Below, piece by piece: positions 20,202 to 29,841 of a DNA stretch of 64,000 nucleotides. Position 1 is the stretch's first letter; the number at the start of each line of letters is the position of its first letter. A program made the translations under genes and the position numbers. The notes below the pieces were generated by a model. That model saw only the letters and a program-made list of their open reading frames with translations. It did not search any database and was not told the origin of the DNA. The DNA is from Marinobacter santoriniensis NKSG1 (GTDB lineage Bacteria > Pseudomonadota > Gammaproteobacteria > Pseudomonadales > Oleiphilaceae). The stretch is taken from positions 434,001 through 498,000 of the forward strand of contig NZ_APAT01000015.1 in NCBI RefSeq assembly GCF_000347775.1. Direction: 5' to 3'.

Positions 20202-21203
20202 TCAGAGCATGAGGTCGTCGAGGCGCTCGTTAATTCGCCGCGGCACTTCCAGCTCGACTTCGGTGACGGCCTGACGAATGGCCGCAAGCATCGCCCGTTC
20301 GTTGGCGTTGCCATGGCTCTTTATGACGACACCCTGCAGACCCAGAAGGCTGGCACCGTTATGGCGTGAGGGGTCCATGAGCTGGAGAAGGCGGCCGATA
20401 ATCGGACGCGCAAGCATTCCGACAAAACGACCATACAGATTCCTGGTAAACGCCTGCTCCATTAACTCAATGAGCAGGCCGGCGACACCCTCCCCGGTTT
20501 TCAGGGCGATGTTACCGACAAAACCATCGCACACGACGACATCCGCCACATCCCGAAACAGATCACTGCCTTCGACGTAACCGATGTAATTGATGGTCTC
20601 ACACTGGGCCAGCATATGAGAGGCCAGTCGGACCTGCTCGTTGCCCTTGATCTCTTCCTCGCCCACGTTGAGCAACGCCACTCTCGGCTCCGTCTGATCA
20701 CAAATGGCCGAGGCCATCAGCGACCCCATCAGCGCATACTGGTAGAGATTCTCGGCGGTTGAATCAACATTGGCCCCGAGATCCAGCACGTGGCAACGGC
20801 CTCGAAGTGACGGAATCAGCTTGGAAATGGCGGGCCGCTCGATACCGGGATACATCCGGATGATACTTCGCCCGAAAGCCATCAGGGCGCCGGTATTACC
20901 AGCACTGACACAACCCTGGGCCTCGCCGTCACGCACCAGACCCAGCGCAACAGCCATGGAGGAATTTTTCTTGTGCCGCAGGGCATGGGAAGGACGCTCG
21001 TTCATCCGAACCACATCCGCGGCTTCTACGACGCGAAGCCGGTCATGCCCTTCAGACAACAAAGCCTCGAGCTCACTCCGGATTCCCACCAGAATGATAC
21101 TCAAGGCCTCGTTTTCACGCACCGCCCGCAGTGCCGCAGACACTACAATCGCAGGTCCGCGGTCACCGCTCATAGCGTCAATGGCAATGGTGACTGATTT
21201 CAC
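20202..21203 (-). CDS. plsX: phosphate acyltransferase PlsX
   Basis: 333 residues from GTG at 21203, which has GGAG five bases upstream and gives V-K-S-V-T-I-A-I-D-A-M-S-G-D, the family start; a longer frame to 21266 would run into the rpmF end. It transfers the acyl group from acyl-ACP to phosphate for PlsY-dependent phospholipid synthesis. The conserved M-G-G-D near the N-terminus reads M-S-G-D here, a Gly-to-Ser change. Also seen: S-A-G-N-T-G-A-L-M near 100 and the R-H-N-G-A-S-L-L-G-L region near 285. Confidence 0.95.
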   Translation of the reverse strand: MKSVTIAIDAMSGDRGPAIVVSAALRAVRENEALSIILVGIRSELEALLSEGHDRLRVVEAADVVRMNERPSHALRHKKNSSMAVALGLVRDGEAQGCVSAGNTGALMAFGRSIIRMYPGIERPAISKLIPSLRGRCHVLDLGANVDSTAENLYQYALMGSLMASAICDQTEPRVALLNVGEEEIKGNEQVRLASHMLAQCETINYIGYVEGSDLFRDVADVVVCDGFVGNIALKTGEGVAGLLIELMEQAFTRNLYGRFVGMLARPIIGRLLQLMDPSRHNGASLLGLQGVVIKSHGNANERAMLAAIRQAVTEVELEVPRRINERLDDLML

Positions 21204-21246
21204 CGTATCTCCATCCGACACTGGGCGGCGCCTGTCTGCGACGAAA

Positions 21247-21426
21247 TTACTCGTCGCGTGCCTCAACTACCTGCTTGCCGCGGTAGAAGCCGTCCGGAGA
21301 CACGTGATGGCGACGATGAACTTCACCGGTTGTGGAATCGGTAGACAGAGCTGCGGTGCTCAGCGCATCGTGAGAGCGACGCATACCGCGCTTGGAACGG
21401 GTCTTTCGGTTTTGCTGTACAGCCAT
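21247..21426 (-). CDS. rpmF: 50S ribosomal protein L32
   Basis: 59 residues, read from ATG at 21426 to TAA at 21247: [19 protein letters not shown], then a Thr/Ser-rich middle and [14 protein letters not shown]. This is the L32 pattern without zinc-binding cysteines. Between yceD and plsX, as in most gammaproteobacteria, linking ribosome and lipid synthesis genes in one transcript. Confidence 0.97.
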   Translation of the reverse strand: MAVQQNRKTRSKRGMRRSHDALSTAALSTDSTTGEVHRRHHVSPDGFYRGKQVVEARDE

Positions 21427-21508
21427 GGTTTTGCTCCTGACCTGTTAACGTAATGAAAACGTGTGTTCGTCCTGGCACGCTGACTTCGAATGAAACGTCA
21501 CGTACCGC

Positions 21509-22063
21509 TTAATGTTTTGTCTTCTTGAGATCCGCCAGAACGCTGAACGGGTTCTCTTTTGCCGGTGATTCATGCTCAACCGGACCGCCATCGGGCTCGT
21601 ACGCCTCCAGGTCTTCCCGAGCCGGACACTCGTCCAGCCCATGCAATGGAAAAGGCGGCAATACCAGCAACAGCTCGTCCTCAACCATACTCCAGAGATC
21701 CGCATTGAAATCTTCCGTCAGGAAGGGTTCGAGATCCCGAGGCAACTGCTGCGCCTGTTCGTCCGTCGTGACCAGTCCGAGCACAAAATCCGAGGTTAAC
21801 CTGACCGCCATCGGGCTCATGCAACGCTGGCATTCCAGATCCACCGTTGCGTCCAGCTTGCCGGAGACAATTCGACGGCGCTCGCTATCCTGGCTGAATG
21901 ACAGCCTGACCTGGCAGCCGGCACCGTCCTCGAAACCAAGGACCGCTTCCCGGAAACGGGAAAGCCCGCTGAGTGGAACGAATCCCTCCAGCGTGGTTTT
22001 ATGCTCCGCCAGCCGATAGGGATCGACAGACTTGGGCAACTCGGCGTTCGACGCTTTTGACAT
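21509..22063 (-). CDS. yceD: YceD family (DUF177) 23S rRNA accumulation protein
   Basis: 184 residues. It holds the DUF177 motif E-C-Q-R-C-M near 80 and an acidic second half with L-P-P-F-P-L-H, as in bacterial and plastid YceD proteins, which are required for normal 23S rRNA levels. The gene directly upstream of rpmF is the usual partner. A TATAAAT -10-like sequence lies on the minus strand near 22115-22122, upstream of the start. Confidence 0.92.
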   Translation of the reverse strand: MSKASNAELPKSVDPYRLAEHKTTLEGFVPLSGLSRFREAVLGFEDGAGCQVRLSFSQDSERRRIVSGKLDATVDLECQRCMSPMAVRLTSDFVLGLVTTDEQAQQLPRDLEPFLTEDFNADLWSMVEDELLLVLPPFPLHGLDECPAREDLEAYEPDGGPVEHESPAKENPFSVLADLKKTKH

Positions 22064-22171
22064 AGGCGCGCAATTTTAGGGCTGCGCCCCCGCTCTGTCA
22101 AAGACTTCGTTGGCATTTATAGTCGCGTTACCATAAAGGTAAGTGTATTCAACCATAAAAGGACCGTGGCA

Positions 22172-22765
22172 ATGGCAACCCCCCTGGTACTGGCATCGTC
22201 TTCCCCTTACCGACGGAAACTACTGGAACAACTCGGCATTTCCTTCGAGACAGCCAGCCCGGACATCGACGAGACACCACAGGCCAACGAGACTGCGATG
22301 CAGCTTGCCCGTCGCCTGGCGGAAAGCAAGGCGGCAGCGCTGGTGGAAACGTATCCCGATGCCTGGATCATTGGATCCGACCAGGTCGCTTCACTGGAGG
22401 ATGGCACACTGCTACACAAGCCCGGCGATCACGAGACGGCAATACGCCAGCTACGCCAGAGCAGCGGGCAATCGGTGATTTTCCTGACCGGGCTCTGCCT
22501 GCTGGACGCAGCAAGCGGAACCCGGCAAATCACCTGCGAACCGTTCACCGCCCATTTCCGGGAATTGACGGCGGAGGAGGTCGAACGGTACCTGAAGCGG
22601 GAACAGCCCTATGACTGTGCCGGCAGCTTCAAGATGGAGGGACTTGGCATCACACTTTTTGACCGGCTGGAGGGGCGCGACCCCAACAGCCTTATCGGCC
22701 TGCCCCTCATCGCACTGAATGAGATGCTCCGCAACTGGGGAAGAAACCCACTGATGGAGACGTAG
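22172..22765 (+). CDS. Maf-family nucleotide pyrophosphatase (YceF type)
   Basis: 197 residues from ATG at 22172, eight bases after AAAGGA; a GTG six bases upstream is too close to that site. It has L-A-S-S-S-P-Y-R-R-K-L-L near the N-terminus, I-I-G-S-D-Q-V-A near 70 and A-G-S-F-K-M-E-G-L-G near 150. The Y-R-R-K-L-L and D-Q-V-A spellings are those of the YceF subfamily, which hydrolyses m7GTP, rather than the dTTP/UTP-specific YhdE group. Divergent from yceD, as in E. coli. Confidence 0.93.
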   Translation: MATPLVLASSSPYRRKLLEQLGISFETASPDIDETPQANETAMQLARRLAESKAAALVETYPDAWIIGSDQVASLEDGTLLHKPGDHETAIRQLRQSSGQSVIFLTGLCLLDAASGTRQITCEPFTAHFRELTAEEVERYLKREQPYDCAGSFKMEGLGITLFDRLEGRDPNSLIGLPLIALNEMLRNWGRNPLMET

Positions 22766-22775
22766 CCCGCCGACA

Positions 22776-23816
22776 TCAGTGGAGCTGGAGCCTCGACTCC
22801 AGCAACTGCCCGGCAAAACTTTCACCGAAAGCCACGCCAAGCTGCCCGACCAGATCCTCCAGGGCAGACTTCCGGTGACTGTAGTCGACCAGCTTCTCGG
22901 CACCGATCACTTCCCGGGCCACATAGGAGGCACTGCCCAGCCCGTCGATCAGCCCGAGATCCTTCGCCTGGTCACCACTCCACACCAGGCCGGTAAACAG
23001 CCGGGGATCGTCAGCCAACCGGTCACCTCTCCCAGCCTTCACCGCCGAAATGAACTGCTTGTGAGTGTTTTCAAGGACCGACTTCCAGAAGTCGACCTCC
23101 TCCGGCTTCTCGGGCGAGAAAGAGTCTAGAAACGCCTTGTTCTTGCCCGCGGTGTAAAGCCGTCGCTCTATGCCTAGCTTATCCATCAAACCAGTAAACC
23201 CGAAGCCTCCGGCAATGACGCCGATCGAACCGACCAGGCTGGCCCGATTGGCATAGATCTCATCAGCAGCGGATGCGATGTAATAAGCACCGGAAGCACC
23301 AATGTCGGAGATAACGGCATACAGTTTCTTCTCCGGGTATTGCTCACGCAGTCGCCGAATCTCGTCATACACATAGCCGGACTGAACCGGACTGCCACCG
23401 GGACTGTTAATCCTGAGCAGCACCGCCTTGGCACCCTCGTCCTCGAAGGCCGTTCTCAGCGAATCAATCAGGTTGTCCGCACTGGCAATTTCTTCCGCTC
23501 CGATTGGACCGCTCACATCGATCACGGCAGTATGCTCGCCCGCTGAGGCCTCAAGACCACTCATCAATGGCGTGCGGATCATGAACAAAATCGCGAACAG
23601 ATATCCGAATGTCAGCAGCTTGAAAAAAATGCCCCATCGGCGGCTCCGGCGCTGTTCCGCCTGCAGCGACATGACAAGTTTTTCGATCAGCTTCCAGTCC
23701 CGCCCACTTTCGGGTGGCATCGCCGGACCCCGACCTGCACGACGGGAAGCCTTTCCCTCGCGCTCCACGGGTTCATCGCCCCACTCGGGCGGCTTGCCTT
23801 CATCCCAATCGCTCAT
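22776..23816 (-). CDS. sppA: signal peptide peptidase SppA-like, S49 family
   Basis: 346 residues. A cytoplasmic N-terminal tail of about 60 residues rich in Gly/Pro/Arg, one membrane segment at about 66-85, then a single S49 protease domain. The Ser/Lys dyad is suggested by the Ser in V-G-S-I-G-V-I-A near 200 and a Lys about 50 residues later; I-N-S-P-G-G-S-P is the ClpP-like oxyanion motif. Half the length of E. coli SppA, so it probably acts as a larger oligomer. GGGAG lies five bases before the start. Likely co-transcribed with the downstream-located rluC-gph pair (rluC, gph, sppA in reading order). Confidence 0.92.
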   Translation of the reverse strand: MSDWDEGKPPEWGDEPVEREGKASRRAGRGPAMPPESGRDWKLIEKLVMSLQAEQRRSRRWGIFFKLLTFGYLFAILFMIRTPLMSGLEASAGEHTAVIDVSGPIGAEEIASADNLIDSLRTAFEDEGAKAVLLRINSPGGSPVQSGYVYDEIRRLREQYPEKKLYAVISDIGASGAYYIASAADEIYANRASLVGSIGVIAGGFGFTGLMDKLGIERRLYTAGKNKAFLDSFSPEKPEEVDFWKSVLENTHKQFISAVKAGRGDRLADDPRLFTGLVWSGDQAKDLGLIDGLGSASYVAREVIGAEKLVDYSHRKSALEDLVGQLGVAFGESFAGQLLESRLQLH

Positions 23817-23828
23817 GATAACTCCCTG

Positions 23829-24476
23829 CTACAGGCCCAACACATCACGAAGTTCCGCGACCGACTCCACAACCGCATGGGGCTGGTAGTCGCCCAGCAC
23901 ATCCCGCTTGTGAACACCCCATTCGACACCGATGGAGGGCATGCCGATCCGCCGCGCCATATCCAGATCATAACGAGTGTCGCCAATCATCACCGCCTCC
24001 GACGGGTCAACCCGGTAAAAATCCAGAATTTCCCGCAACATCAGGGGATCGGGCTTGGAACGGGTTTCATCCGCACAACGGGTGATATCAAAGTGAACGC
24101 CCAGCCCGCTGCTTTCCAGCGCACCCTCCAGACCCCGACGACTCTTGCCGGTCGCGACCGAACACCGGCGACCTGACTGCCGGAGGTCTCCCAGAACCTC
24201 GGCCATGCCGGAAAACACATTCTGCGGCGTGGTCACCTTGCTGAAAAAGTAGCCGGCGTACCCTTCGCGAATTGATTTCATCTCCTCCCGGGAAATGCCG
24301 GGATAGAGCTTCTCGAGCGCCTCGACCATGCCCAGGCCGATAATGTCCCGGTAGGCTTCCCGCTCAAGGGCTGGATACCCAAGATCCGTTGCCGCCTGAT
24401 GGAGGCTGTCTGCAATGTGCTCGACGGAATCCACAAGCGTGCCATCCCAGTCGAAAATCACCACTTTCACATTCAT
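23829..24476 (-). CDS. HAD-family phosphatase, phosphoglycolate-phosphatase-like
   Basis: 215 residues. The motif I nucleophile lies in I-F-D-W-D-G-T-L-V-D-S, then S/T motif II (V-A-T-G-K-S-R-R-G-L), a Lys in R-S-K-P-D-P and motif IV G-D-T-R-Y-D-L-D-M-A. The small cap resembles Gph/YfbT-type phosphatases. The third motif-I residue is W rather than L/M (D-W-D-G-T), which is common in homologues next to rluC. The substrate is uncertain. Its start overlaps the rluC stop by four bases. Confidence 0.9.
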   Translation of the reverse strand: MNVKVVIFDWDGTLVDSVEHIADSLHQAATDLGYPALEREAYRDIIGLGMVEALEKLYPGISREEMKSIREGYAGYFFSKVTTPQNVFSGMAEVLGDLRQSGRRCSVATGKSRRGLEGALESSGLGVHFDITRCADETRSKPDPLMLREILDFYRVDPSEAVMIGDTRYDLDMARRIGMPSIGVEWGVHKRDVLGDYQPHAVVESVAELRDVLGL

Positions 24477-25537
24477 ACTGTCTGTCCTGCTTTACGCGAC
24501 TCCAGGGTCCGGAGCACAAAATCAAACGCTTCGTCGTACGCCGCCTCGAGTCTGACCGAACGCTCTGTACCGGGCAACCGGAACTCCAGCGATCTGGCAT
24601 GCAGCATAAGGCGCTGCCCACCCAGCGCACGGAAAGCCTTCATACTGGCATCGTCCATATACTTGTCATCCCCTGCAATTGGATGACCGGCCCAGGCCGC
24701 ATGGACCCGTATCTGGTGGGTCCGACCGGTCACCGGAGAGGCCTCCACCAACGAATACCCCTGGTACCGGCTCAGACAACAAAAGGTGGTCAACGATGCC
24801 TTACCGGCGGCATCCACCCGGACTCGCCGCTCCCCATTGGGCATCTCATACCGCAACAGGGGCTGCTCGACCCTCCCGATCGCATCCGGCCAGTCACCGG
24901 ACACCAACGCGTGGTAACACTTGCGGATTCGCTTGTGCCGCAACTCGTCCTGGAGAAAGCGCAGCGCAGACCGTTTCTTGGCCACCATCACCAGACCGGA
25001 GGTATCCCGATCGAGACGGTGCACCAACTCCAGAAACCGGCTATCAGGGCGCGATGCCCGAAGGACTTCGATCAAGCCGAAACTCAGGCCACTGCCACCA
25101 TGGACGGCAATACCGGAGGGCTTGTTCACCACCAGCACCTGCTCGTCTTCGAAGACGACCGCCGCCTCCACCACCCCCTGAACGCGACTGCCCGGCTTGG
25201 GCGACTCCGGCTTTTCCTTGCGAACCACCGGCGGGACGCGAACCTGATCACCGGTATGGAGACGGGTATCCGGCCGTACCCTCCCCTTGTTCACCCGCAC
25301 TTCGCCCTTGCGAATGATCCGGTAAACAATACTCTTGGGCACACCTCTCAGGCGCGCCATGAGAAAGTTGTCGATCCGCTGGTCGTGGTTATCTTCGTCG
25401 ACGGTTACCCACTGAACGCCCTGCTTTACCGAACCTGCAGGCACGGAAGGCGGCGGAACGTCCCGCCGCTGCTTTGCCGAACGATCTGATCGGGACCGGT
25501 TTGACGATTGTCGCCTCTCGGCGGACTTGCGTGACAT
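24473..25537 (-). CDS. rluC: 23S rRNA pseudouridine synthase RluC
   Basis: 354 residues. An S4 RNA-binding domain (about 50-110) is followed by the RluA-family catalytic domain with the catalytic Asp in H-R-L-D-R-D-T-S-G-L-V near 170. The N-terminal 40 residues are basic and Ser/Arg-rich. By family it modifies U955, U2504 and U2580 of 23S rRNA. Divergent from rne, the same arrangement as in E. coli. Confidence 0.95.
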   Translation of the reverse strand: MSRKSAERRQSSNRSRSDRSAKQRRDVPPPSVPAGSVKQGVQWVTVDEDNHDQRIDNFLMARLRGVPKSIVYRIIRKGEVRVNKGRVRPDTRLHTGDQVRVPPVVRKEKPESPKPGSRVQGVVEAAVVFEDEQVLVVNKPSGIAVHGGSGLSFGLIEVLRASRPDSRFLELVHRLDRDTSGLVMVAKKRSALRFLQDELRHKRIRKCYHALVSGDWPDAIGRVEQPLLRYEMPNGERRVRVDAAGKASLTTFCCLSRYQGYSLVEASPVTGRTHQIRVHAAWAGHPIAGDDKYMDDASMKAFRALGGQRLMLHARSLEFRLPGTERSVRLEAAYDEAFDFVLRTLESRKAGQTV

Positions 25538-25569
25538 GAGATACCTTGTCGGCAGCGATGATTGGAGGA

Positions 25570-25598
25570 TTGAACAGCCATCCCAATACTGTTATATT
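25570..25598 (+). promoter_or_regulatory. predicted sigma-70 promoter of rne
   Basis: TTGAAC (25570-25575), 17 bases, TATATT (25593-25598). Both boxes match the consensus at four or five of six positions and the spacing is ideal. It predicts a transcript start near 25605 and an untranslated leader of about 530 nt. Confidence 0.7.
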
Positions 25599-25604
25599 CC
25601 GGCG

Positions 25605-26133
25605 TGCTCTGTCGTTTGTCTACGGCCTGGCCGGTTCAAGCCAGAAGCCGGAGCGGCAGAAGTATACCGACACTATCAGAGAGTTTGAACGCCGGCATCC
25701 CGACAACTTTTGGGGTTTCGGCACCGAAAGAGCTCCCGATAATCCCCTGAAACGGACCGAAAGAGTACCGTTTGAGGCCTCGGGAGAGAGAAACCGTACG
25801 GAAAACCGACGGGCGACATCGCGAAGAATCAATGCCACGCAAGGCCGGGCCGTCCAGCTGACTAATACGACGTGAGACCCAGGCACCTGTGTGAACCAGA
25901 TATTGGACAACATGCGTCAACAGATACCTACCCTAATCGACACTTCACTGCCCGCAGGCAGGCGAACCGTCGGCGGTGGTACCGATCCAACGGAATCGCA
26001 CCCCATAAGGGTCTGATTCGGTCTGGCCGCCGGCTGCTTTCGATGTAACAGGCCGCGGCACGCACGTTTTGCTTCGCTGATGCGAACACCCCGGTTTTCT
26101 GTCAAAACCCAATGACAGGAATCCTTTCTTTCC
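25605..26133 (+). promoter_or_regulatory. long rne 5' leader
   Basis: About 530 nt without a convincing gene. Hairpins visible: CTGCC-CGCA-GGCAG at 25948-25961 and GGTTTT-CTGTC-AAAACC at 26093-26109, the latter 24 nt before the start codon. The start codon lacks a well-spaced Shine-Dalgarno sequence (AGGA is 13 bases away). E. coli rne has a structured leader of about 360 nt through which RNase E cleaves its own mRNA; the same feedback is likely here by position and length, though no primary-sequence similarity was tested. A frame of 109 codons at 25546-25875 is not convincing as a gene. Confidence 0.55.
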
Positions 26134-29100
26134 ATGAAAAGAATGCTAATCAATGCAACTCATCCCGAAGAGTTGCGCGTCGCCCTGGTAGACGGCCAGC
26201 GCCTGTTTGACCTGGACATCGAATCCAGCTCCCGCGAACAGAAAAAGGCCAACATCTACAAGGGCCGTATCACCCGCGTTGAACCCAGCCTGGAAGCCGC
26301 CTTTGTCGATTTTGGTGCCGAGAGGCACGGTTTCCTTCCGCTGAAAGAAATCTCCAAGGAATACTTCAAGAAGTCTCCCGGCCAGATCGAAGGCAAGATC
26401 AACATCAAGGATGTGGTTGCCGAAGGCCAGGAAGTCATCGTGCAGGTGGACAAGGAAGAACGGGGAAACAAGGGCGCAGCCCTCACCACGTTCATTTCCC
26501 TTGCCGGCCGCTACCTGGTGCTGATGCCAAACAACGCCCGTGCCGGTGGCATTTCACGCCGCATTGAGGGCGAGGAACGGGCTCAGCTCAAGGAAGCCAT
26601 GAGCAACGTTCAGGTACCCAAGTCGATGGGCATCATTGTCCGCACTGCAGGAATCGGTCGCACCACCGAAGAACTCCAGTGGGACCTGGACTACCTCGTA
26701 CAGTTCTGGGAAGCCATCACCCAGGCAGCCAGCGAGCGCAAGGCTCCGTTCCTGATTCACCAGGAAAGCAACGTCATCATCCGCGCGGTCCGGGACTACC
26801 TCCGGCAGGACATCGGTGAAGTACTGATCGACGCCGAGAACGTCTACGAAGACGTACTCAGCTTCGTCCGGGCCGTCATGCCGACATTCGAGAACAAGAT
26901 CAAGCTGTACAAGGACGAAATCCCGCTGTTCAGCCGCTACCAGATTGAAGGCCAGATCGAGACCGCCTTCGAACGGGAAGTCAAACTCCCGTCCGGCGGT
27001 TCCATCGTCATCGACCCCACCGAAGCGCTGGTATCGATCGATATCAACTCCTCCCGCGCCACCAAGGGGCATGACATCGAAGAGACCGCGCTGCAGACCA
27101 ACCTGGAGGCCGCCGAGGAAATTGCCCGTCAGCTTCGCCTCCGGGATATGGGGGGCCTGATCGTCATCGACTTTATCGACATGACGCCGGCCAAGCACCA
27201 GCGCGAAGTCGAGCAGAAAATGCGTGAAGCGCTGGAACTGGATCGAGCAAGAGTTCAGGTCGGCAAGATCTCCCGGTTCGGGCTTCTGGAAATGTCGCGC
27301 CAGCGTCTGCGGCCTTCCCTCGGCGAAACCCGGAGCGAAGTCTGCCCTCGCTGTGAAGGCCAGGGCACCATTCGGGGCATCGAGTCGCTGGCCCTGAGCA
27401 TCATGCGACTGATCTATGAAGAATCGTCCAAGGAAAAAACCGGCGAAGTTCGAGCCGTTGTCCCCGTGTCTGTTGCGACGTTCCTGCTGAACGAGAAGCG
27501 CAAGCAACTCGCCGACATCGAAGCCCGACAGAACGTCTCTGTGGTCGTGGTTCCGGTTCCGCACATGGAAACGCCGCATTTTGAGATTATCCGGATGCGT
27601 CTGGATGAAGCGACGCCGGAGCACATCTCCAGCCATCAGGTGGCCCAGGAATACACGGTACGCGAAGAGGAAATTTTCGAAGCGCCAAGCGCCGATAAAC
27701 CCGTCCGCGAGCAGGCCGCAGTGAAAGCCATTCGGCCCAGCGCTCCGGCACCTGCACCGGCTGCCAAAGCCGAGGACGCTGGTAACGGCGCTCAGGAAGA
27801 AGGTCTTTTCCGTCGCCTCGGACGCAAAATCGCCTGCTTCTTCAATGGCGAGGAAGATCAGACTGAACAGCAAACCCAGAACAGGCGCCCTACCCGGGAA
27901 GATCGCCGCAACCAGGGTCGGCAGGACCGCCGCAAATCCCGCGTAGCCCGGGAAGATCAGAACTCCGGCGACAAGCGCAGTGGTGCTGATCGTCGCCAGG
28001 GCGGCCAGCAGCAGTCGCGCAACGATGACAATCGCGGCCGGAACCGGGGTCGCAACCGGAACGATGACCAGAACCGCAGTGCACAGGGCCGCCAGGGTTC
28101 CGCTGACAAGTCGCAGGACAAGAGCAGCGACAACAGCCGGAAGGACAACAAAGGTCGCAGCCAGGGCCGCAACAAGCCATCACGGGACCAGAAGGATACC
28201 AGGGACCAGCAACAGGCGAAGGGCCAGGACCAGAAAGATCAGAAGGACCAGAAGGATCACAAAGGTCCGAAAGATCAGGGTGGCAAAGTAAACGGCTCCG
28301 AAGACAAGCGCCGCAAGCCCCGTCGCCAGAGAAATCGCGATGGTTCGCCGGCCGACGCGCCTTCGAGCACGCCAGCGGAACGGAAGTCCGCCCGGAGCGA
28401 AAAGCACCAGAAGGACACTCAGCCTGAGACAGCATCGGATAAAGGAACAGAAAAGGAAAAGGCGCCCGTAGCCGATTCGAAGGCACCGGAACCCAAGAAG
28501 GCCGCGTCCTCATCCAAACCTGATTCCGGAAAACCGGAGCAGAAAGCCCCGGAAACGGCGGCACCCGGCAAGGAATCACAAGCTGGTGAGAGCAAGGCTC
28601 GCACGGAGAATAAAGCGACCGGAACGAACAAGGAGCAGCCTGCCGGGTCGGAAAAGGCCCAAGCGGCCTCCGATGAAAAAGCGGGCCCTGAAACCGCCAA
28701 ACAGGCCAAGGCACCGGAGAAAAGTGAATCAGCCCGGTCCGAAGCCCCGAAGTCCGAGAAGCCGAAGGATGCCAAGGCCGACCAGCCGATGAAGGCGGAG
28801 GAAAGCCCGAAGCCCGCGGAAAAACCGAACGCAAAGGCATCCGAAAGCAGCGAAAAGCCCGTCAGCAAGCCGACGGACGAACCTGCCAAGGCGAAATCCG
28901 TTGAATCTGAGGCCGGTGAACCCAAGCCGAAAGCGAAGACTGGTTCGCCCGACGCTGACACGGCAGCCAAGGTAACAGAAGCTGAGAAAAAACCGGCTTC
29001 CAAACCCGAGGAATCCAGCCAATCGTCTGTACAGGCAAACGCAGAGAAGGCCAACGAGAAGCCGGCGAAGGAAGAGTCCGCCGCGGCGCCTCAGCAGCCC

Positions 29101-29295
29101 TCGACTGCGCCAGCCACCCAGGAGCAGAAGGCCCCGGAACCCAAGTCGTCCGAGGCCCCCAGGATCATCCAGGGTGAAAGTGGCAAGCCCGAGCTGGACC
29201 TGCCGGTCACGCCCGGACGAGCCTACAATGATCCGAGAGAGGTACGCCGTCGGCAACGTGCCGCGGAAGAAGCCAAAAAGGCTGGGAGTAATTAA
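26134..29295 (+). CDS. rne: ribonuclease E
   Basis: 1053 residues. Catalytic half to about 510: S1 domain (about 35-120), 5' sensor and RNase H-like parts, DNase I-like domain with the metal-binding aspartates in S-I-D-I-N-S (near 305) and I-V-I-D-F-I-D-M (near 347), then the Zn-link C-P-R-C-E-G-Q-G near 405. From about 560 to the end it is unstructured: a basic Arg/Gln/Asp tract with short D-Q-K repeats (about 690-720), then a long Lys/Glu/Pro/Ala tract. This half would bind RNA and scaffold the degradosome. It initiates mRNA decay and processes rRNA and tRNA. Its inhibitor gene rraA is also in the window. Confidence 0.97.
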   Translation: MKRMLINATHPEELRVALVDGQRLFDLDIESSSREQKKANIYKGRITRVEPSLEAAFVDFGAERHGFLPLKEISKEYFKKSPGQIEGKINIKDVVAEGQEVIVQVDKEERGNKGAALTTFISLAGRYLVLMPNNARAGGISRRIEGEERAQLKEAMSNVQVPKSMGIIVRTAGIGRTTEELQWDLDYLVQFWEAITQAASERKAPFLIHQESNVIIRAVRDYLRQDIGEVLIDAENVYEDVLSFVRAVMPTFENKIKLYKDEIPLFSRYQIEGQIETAFEREVKLPSGGSIVIDPTEALVSIDINSSRATKGHDIEETALQTNLEAAEEIARQLRLRDMGGLIVIDFIDMTPAKHQREVEQKMREALELDRARVQVGKISRFGLLEMSRQRLRPSLGETRSEVCPRCEGQGTIRGIESLALSIMRLIYEESSKEKTGEVRAVVPVSVATFLLNEKRKQLADIEARQNVSVVVVPVPHMETPHFEIIRMRLDEATPEHISSHQVAQEYTVREEEIFEAPSADKPVREQAAVKAIRPSAPAPAPAAKAEDAGNGAQEEGLFRRLGRKIACFFNGEEDQTEQQTQNRRPTREDRRNQGRQDRRKSRVAREDQNSGDKRSGADRRQGGQQQSRNDDNRGRNRGRNRNDDQNRSAQGRQGSADKSQDKSSDNSRKDNKGRSQGRNKPSRDQKDTRDQQQAKGQDQKDQKDQKDHKGPKDQGGKVNGSEDKRRKPRRQRNRDGSPADAPSSTPAERKSARSEKHQKDTQPETASDKGTEKEKAPVADSKAPEPKKAASSSKPDSGKPEQKAPETAAPGKESQAGESKARTENKATGTNKEQPAGSEKAQAASDEKAGPETAKQAKAPEKSESARSEAPKSEKPKDAKADQPMKAEESPKPAEKPNAKASESSEKPVSKPTDEPAKAKSVESEAGEPKPKAKTGSPDADTAAKVTEAEKKPASKPEESSQSSVQANAEKANEKPAKEESAAAPQQPSTAPATQEQKAPEPKSSEAPRIIQGESGKPELDLPVTPGRAYNDPREVRRRQRAAEEAKKAGSN

Positions 29296-29298
29296 TTA

Positions 29299-29841
29299 AT
29301 GCTGTCCAATACCGAGATCGAAGCGCTGGAAGACATTCTGTTTGCGGAGCCCTGGGGGGATGATGCCCTGGATTTCTTTGGCCTGCACGGGGTTGTTTGC
29401 GCCAGCGTCGTCGGGCCGGTCGCTCTGGATACGCAAGCCATCTTCCGGCTGGCCACAGGCACCGACCAGGTGCCTGACCAGGGTATTCCGGAGGTGTTCG
29501 GGCGCTGCGTCACCAAACTGGCGGAAGAGCTGGCCCACTCTCTGGATATGGGACAGGCACTGGAACTCCCCGAGCCGGAAGACGGCGATCCGATGAACGC
29601 ACTGGAAAACTGGTGTGCCGGCTTTGTCGACACCTTCCTTGAACACGAGGAGGATTGGGTCGAAGCAGCCAGCGAGGAGGAGACAGCAGACCTGCTGGTA
29701 CCGATGCTGACCCTCTCCGGCCTGTTCGATGACGAGGACTTCCAGAAAGTCCGCAACAGCGAGAAGCTGTCACGTCAGATGGCGGACGCCATTCCGGACT
29801 CGGTGACCGACCTCTACCTCCTGTTTCACGCTCCGGACTGA
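29299..29841 (+). CDS. UPF0149 (YecA/YgfB) family protein
   Basis: 180 residues, strongly acidic and mostly helical. It matches the UPF0149 pattern: L-D-F-F-G-L-H-G early, then G-R-C-V-T-K-L-A-E-E-L and W-C-A-G-F-V near 103, which is the typical core. There is no C-terminal SEC-C zinc motif, so it is the YgfB-like short form. Function is not established. ATG at 29299, three bases after the rne stop, so probably co-transcribed; GGGAG lies about 13 bases upstream. Its end overlaps the convergent PHP gene by 16 bp. Confidence 0.85.
   Translation: MLSNTEIEALEDILFAEPWGDDALDFFGLHGVVCASVVGPVALDTQAIFRLATGTDQVPDQGIPEVFGRCVTKLAEELAHSLDMGQALELPEPEDGDPMNALENWCAGFVDTFLEHEEDWVEAASEEETADLLVPMLTLSGLFDDEDFQKVRNSEKLSRQMADAIPDSVTDLYLLFHAPD

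Noticed and set aside
25546..25875. A 109-codon plus-strand frame in the rne leader
   Set aside because: No ribosome-binding site of quality, no family resemblance, and it begins upstream of the predicted transcript start. A leader role for the region is simpler, though a leader peptide cannot be fully excluded.
26554..27873. A 439-codon minus-strand frame inside rne, and another at 27890-28840
   Set aside because: Both are antisense to RNase E. The second has the odd composition expected from the complement of a Lys/Glu/Arg-rich tail, rich in Ser, Pro and Cys.
28190..28280. CRISPR-like or tandem DNA repeat in the rne tail (GACCAGAA units)
   Set aside because: The units are short, coding and imperfect, with no spacers; they reflect D-Q-K amino-acid repeats.
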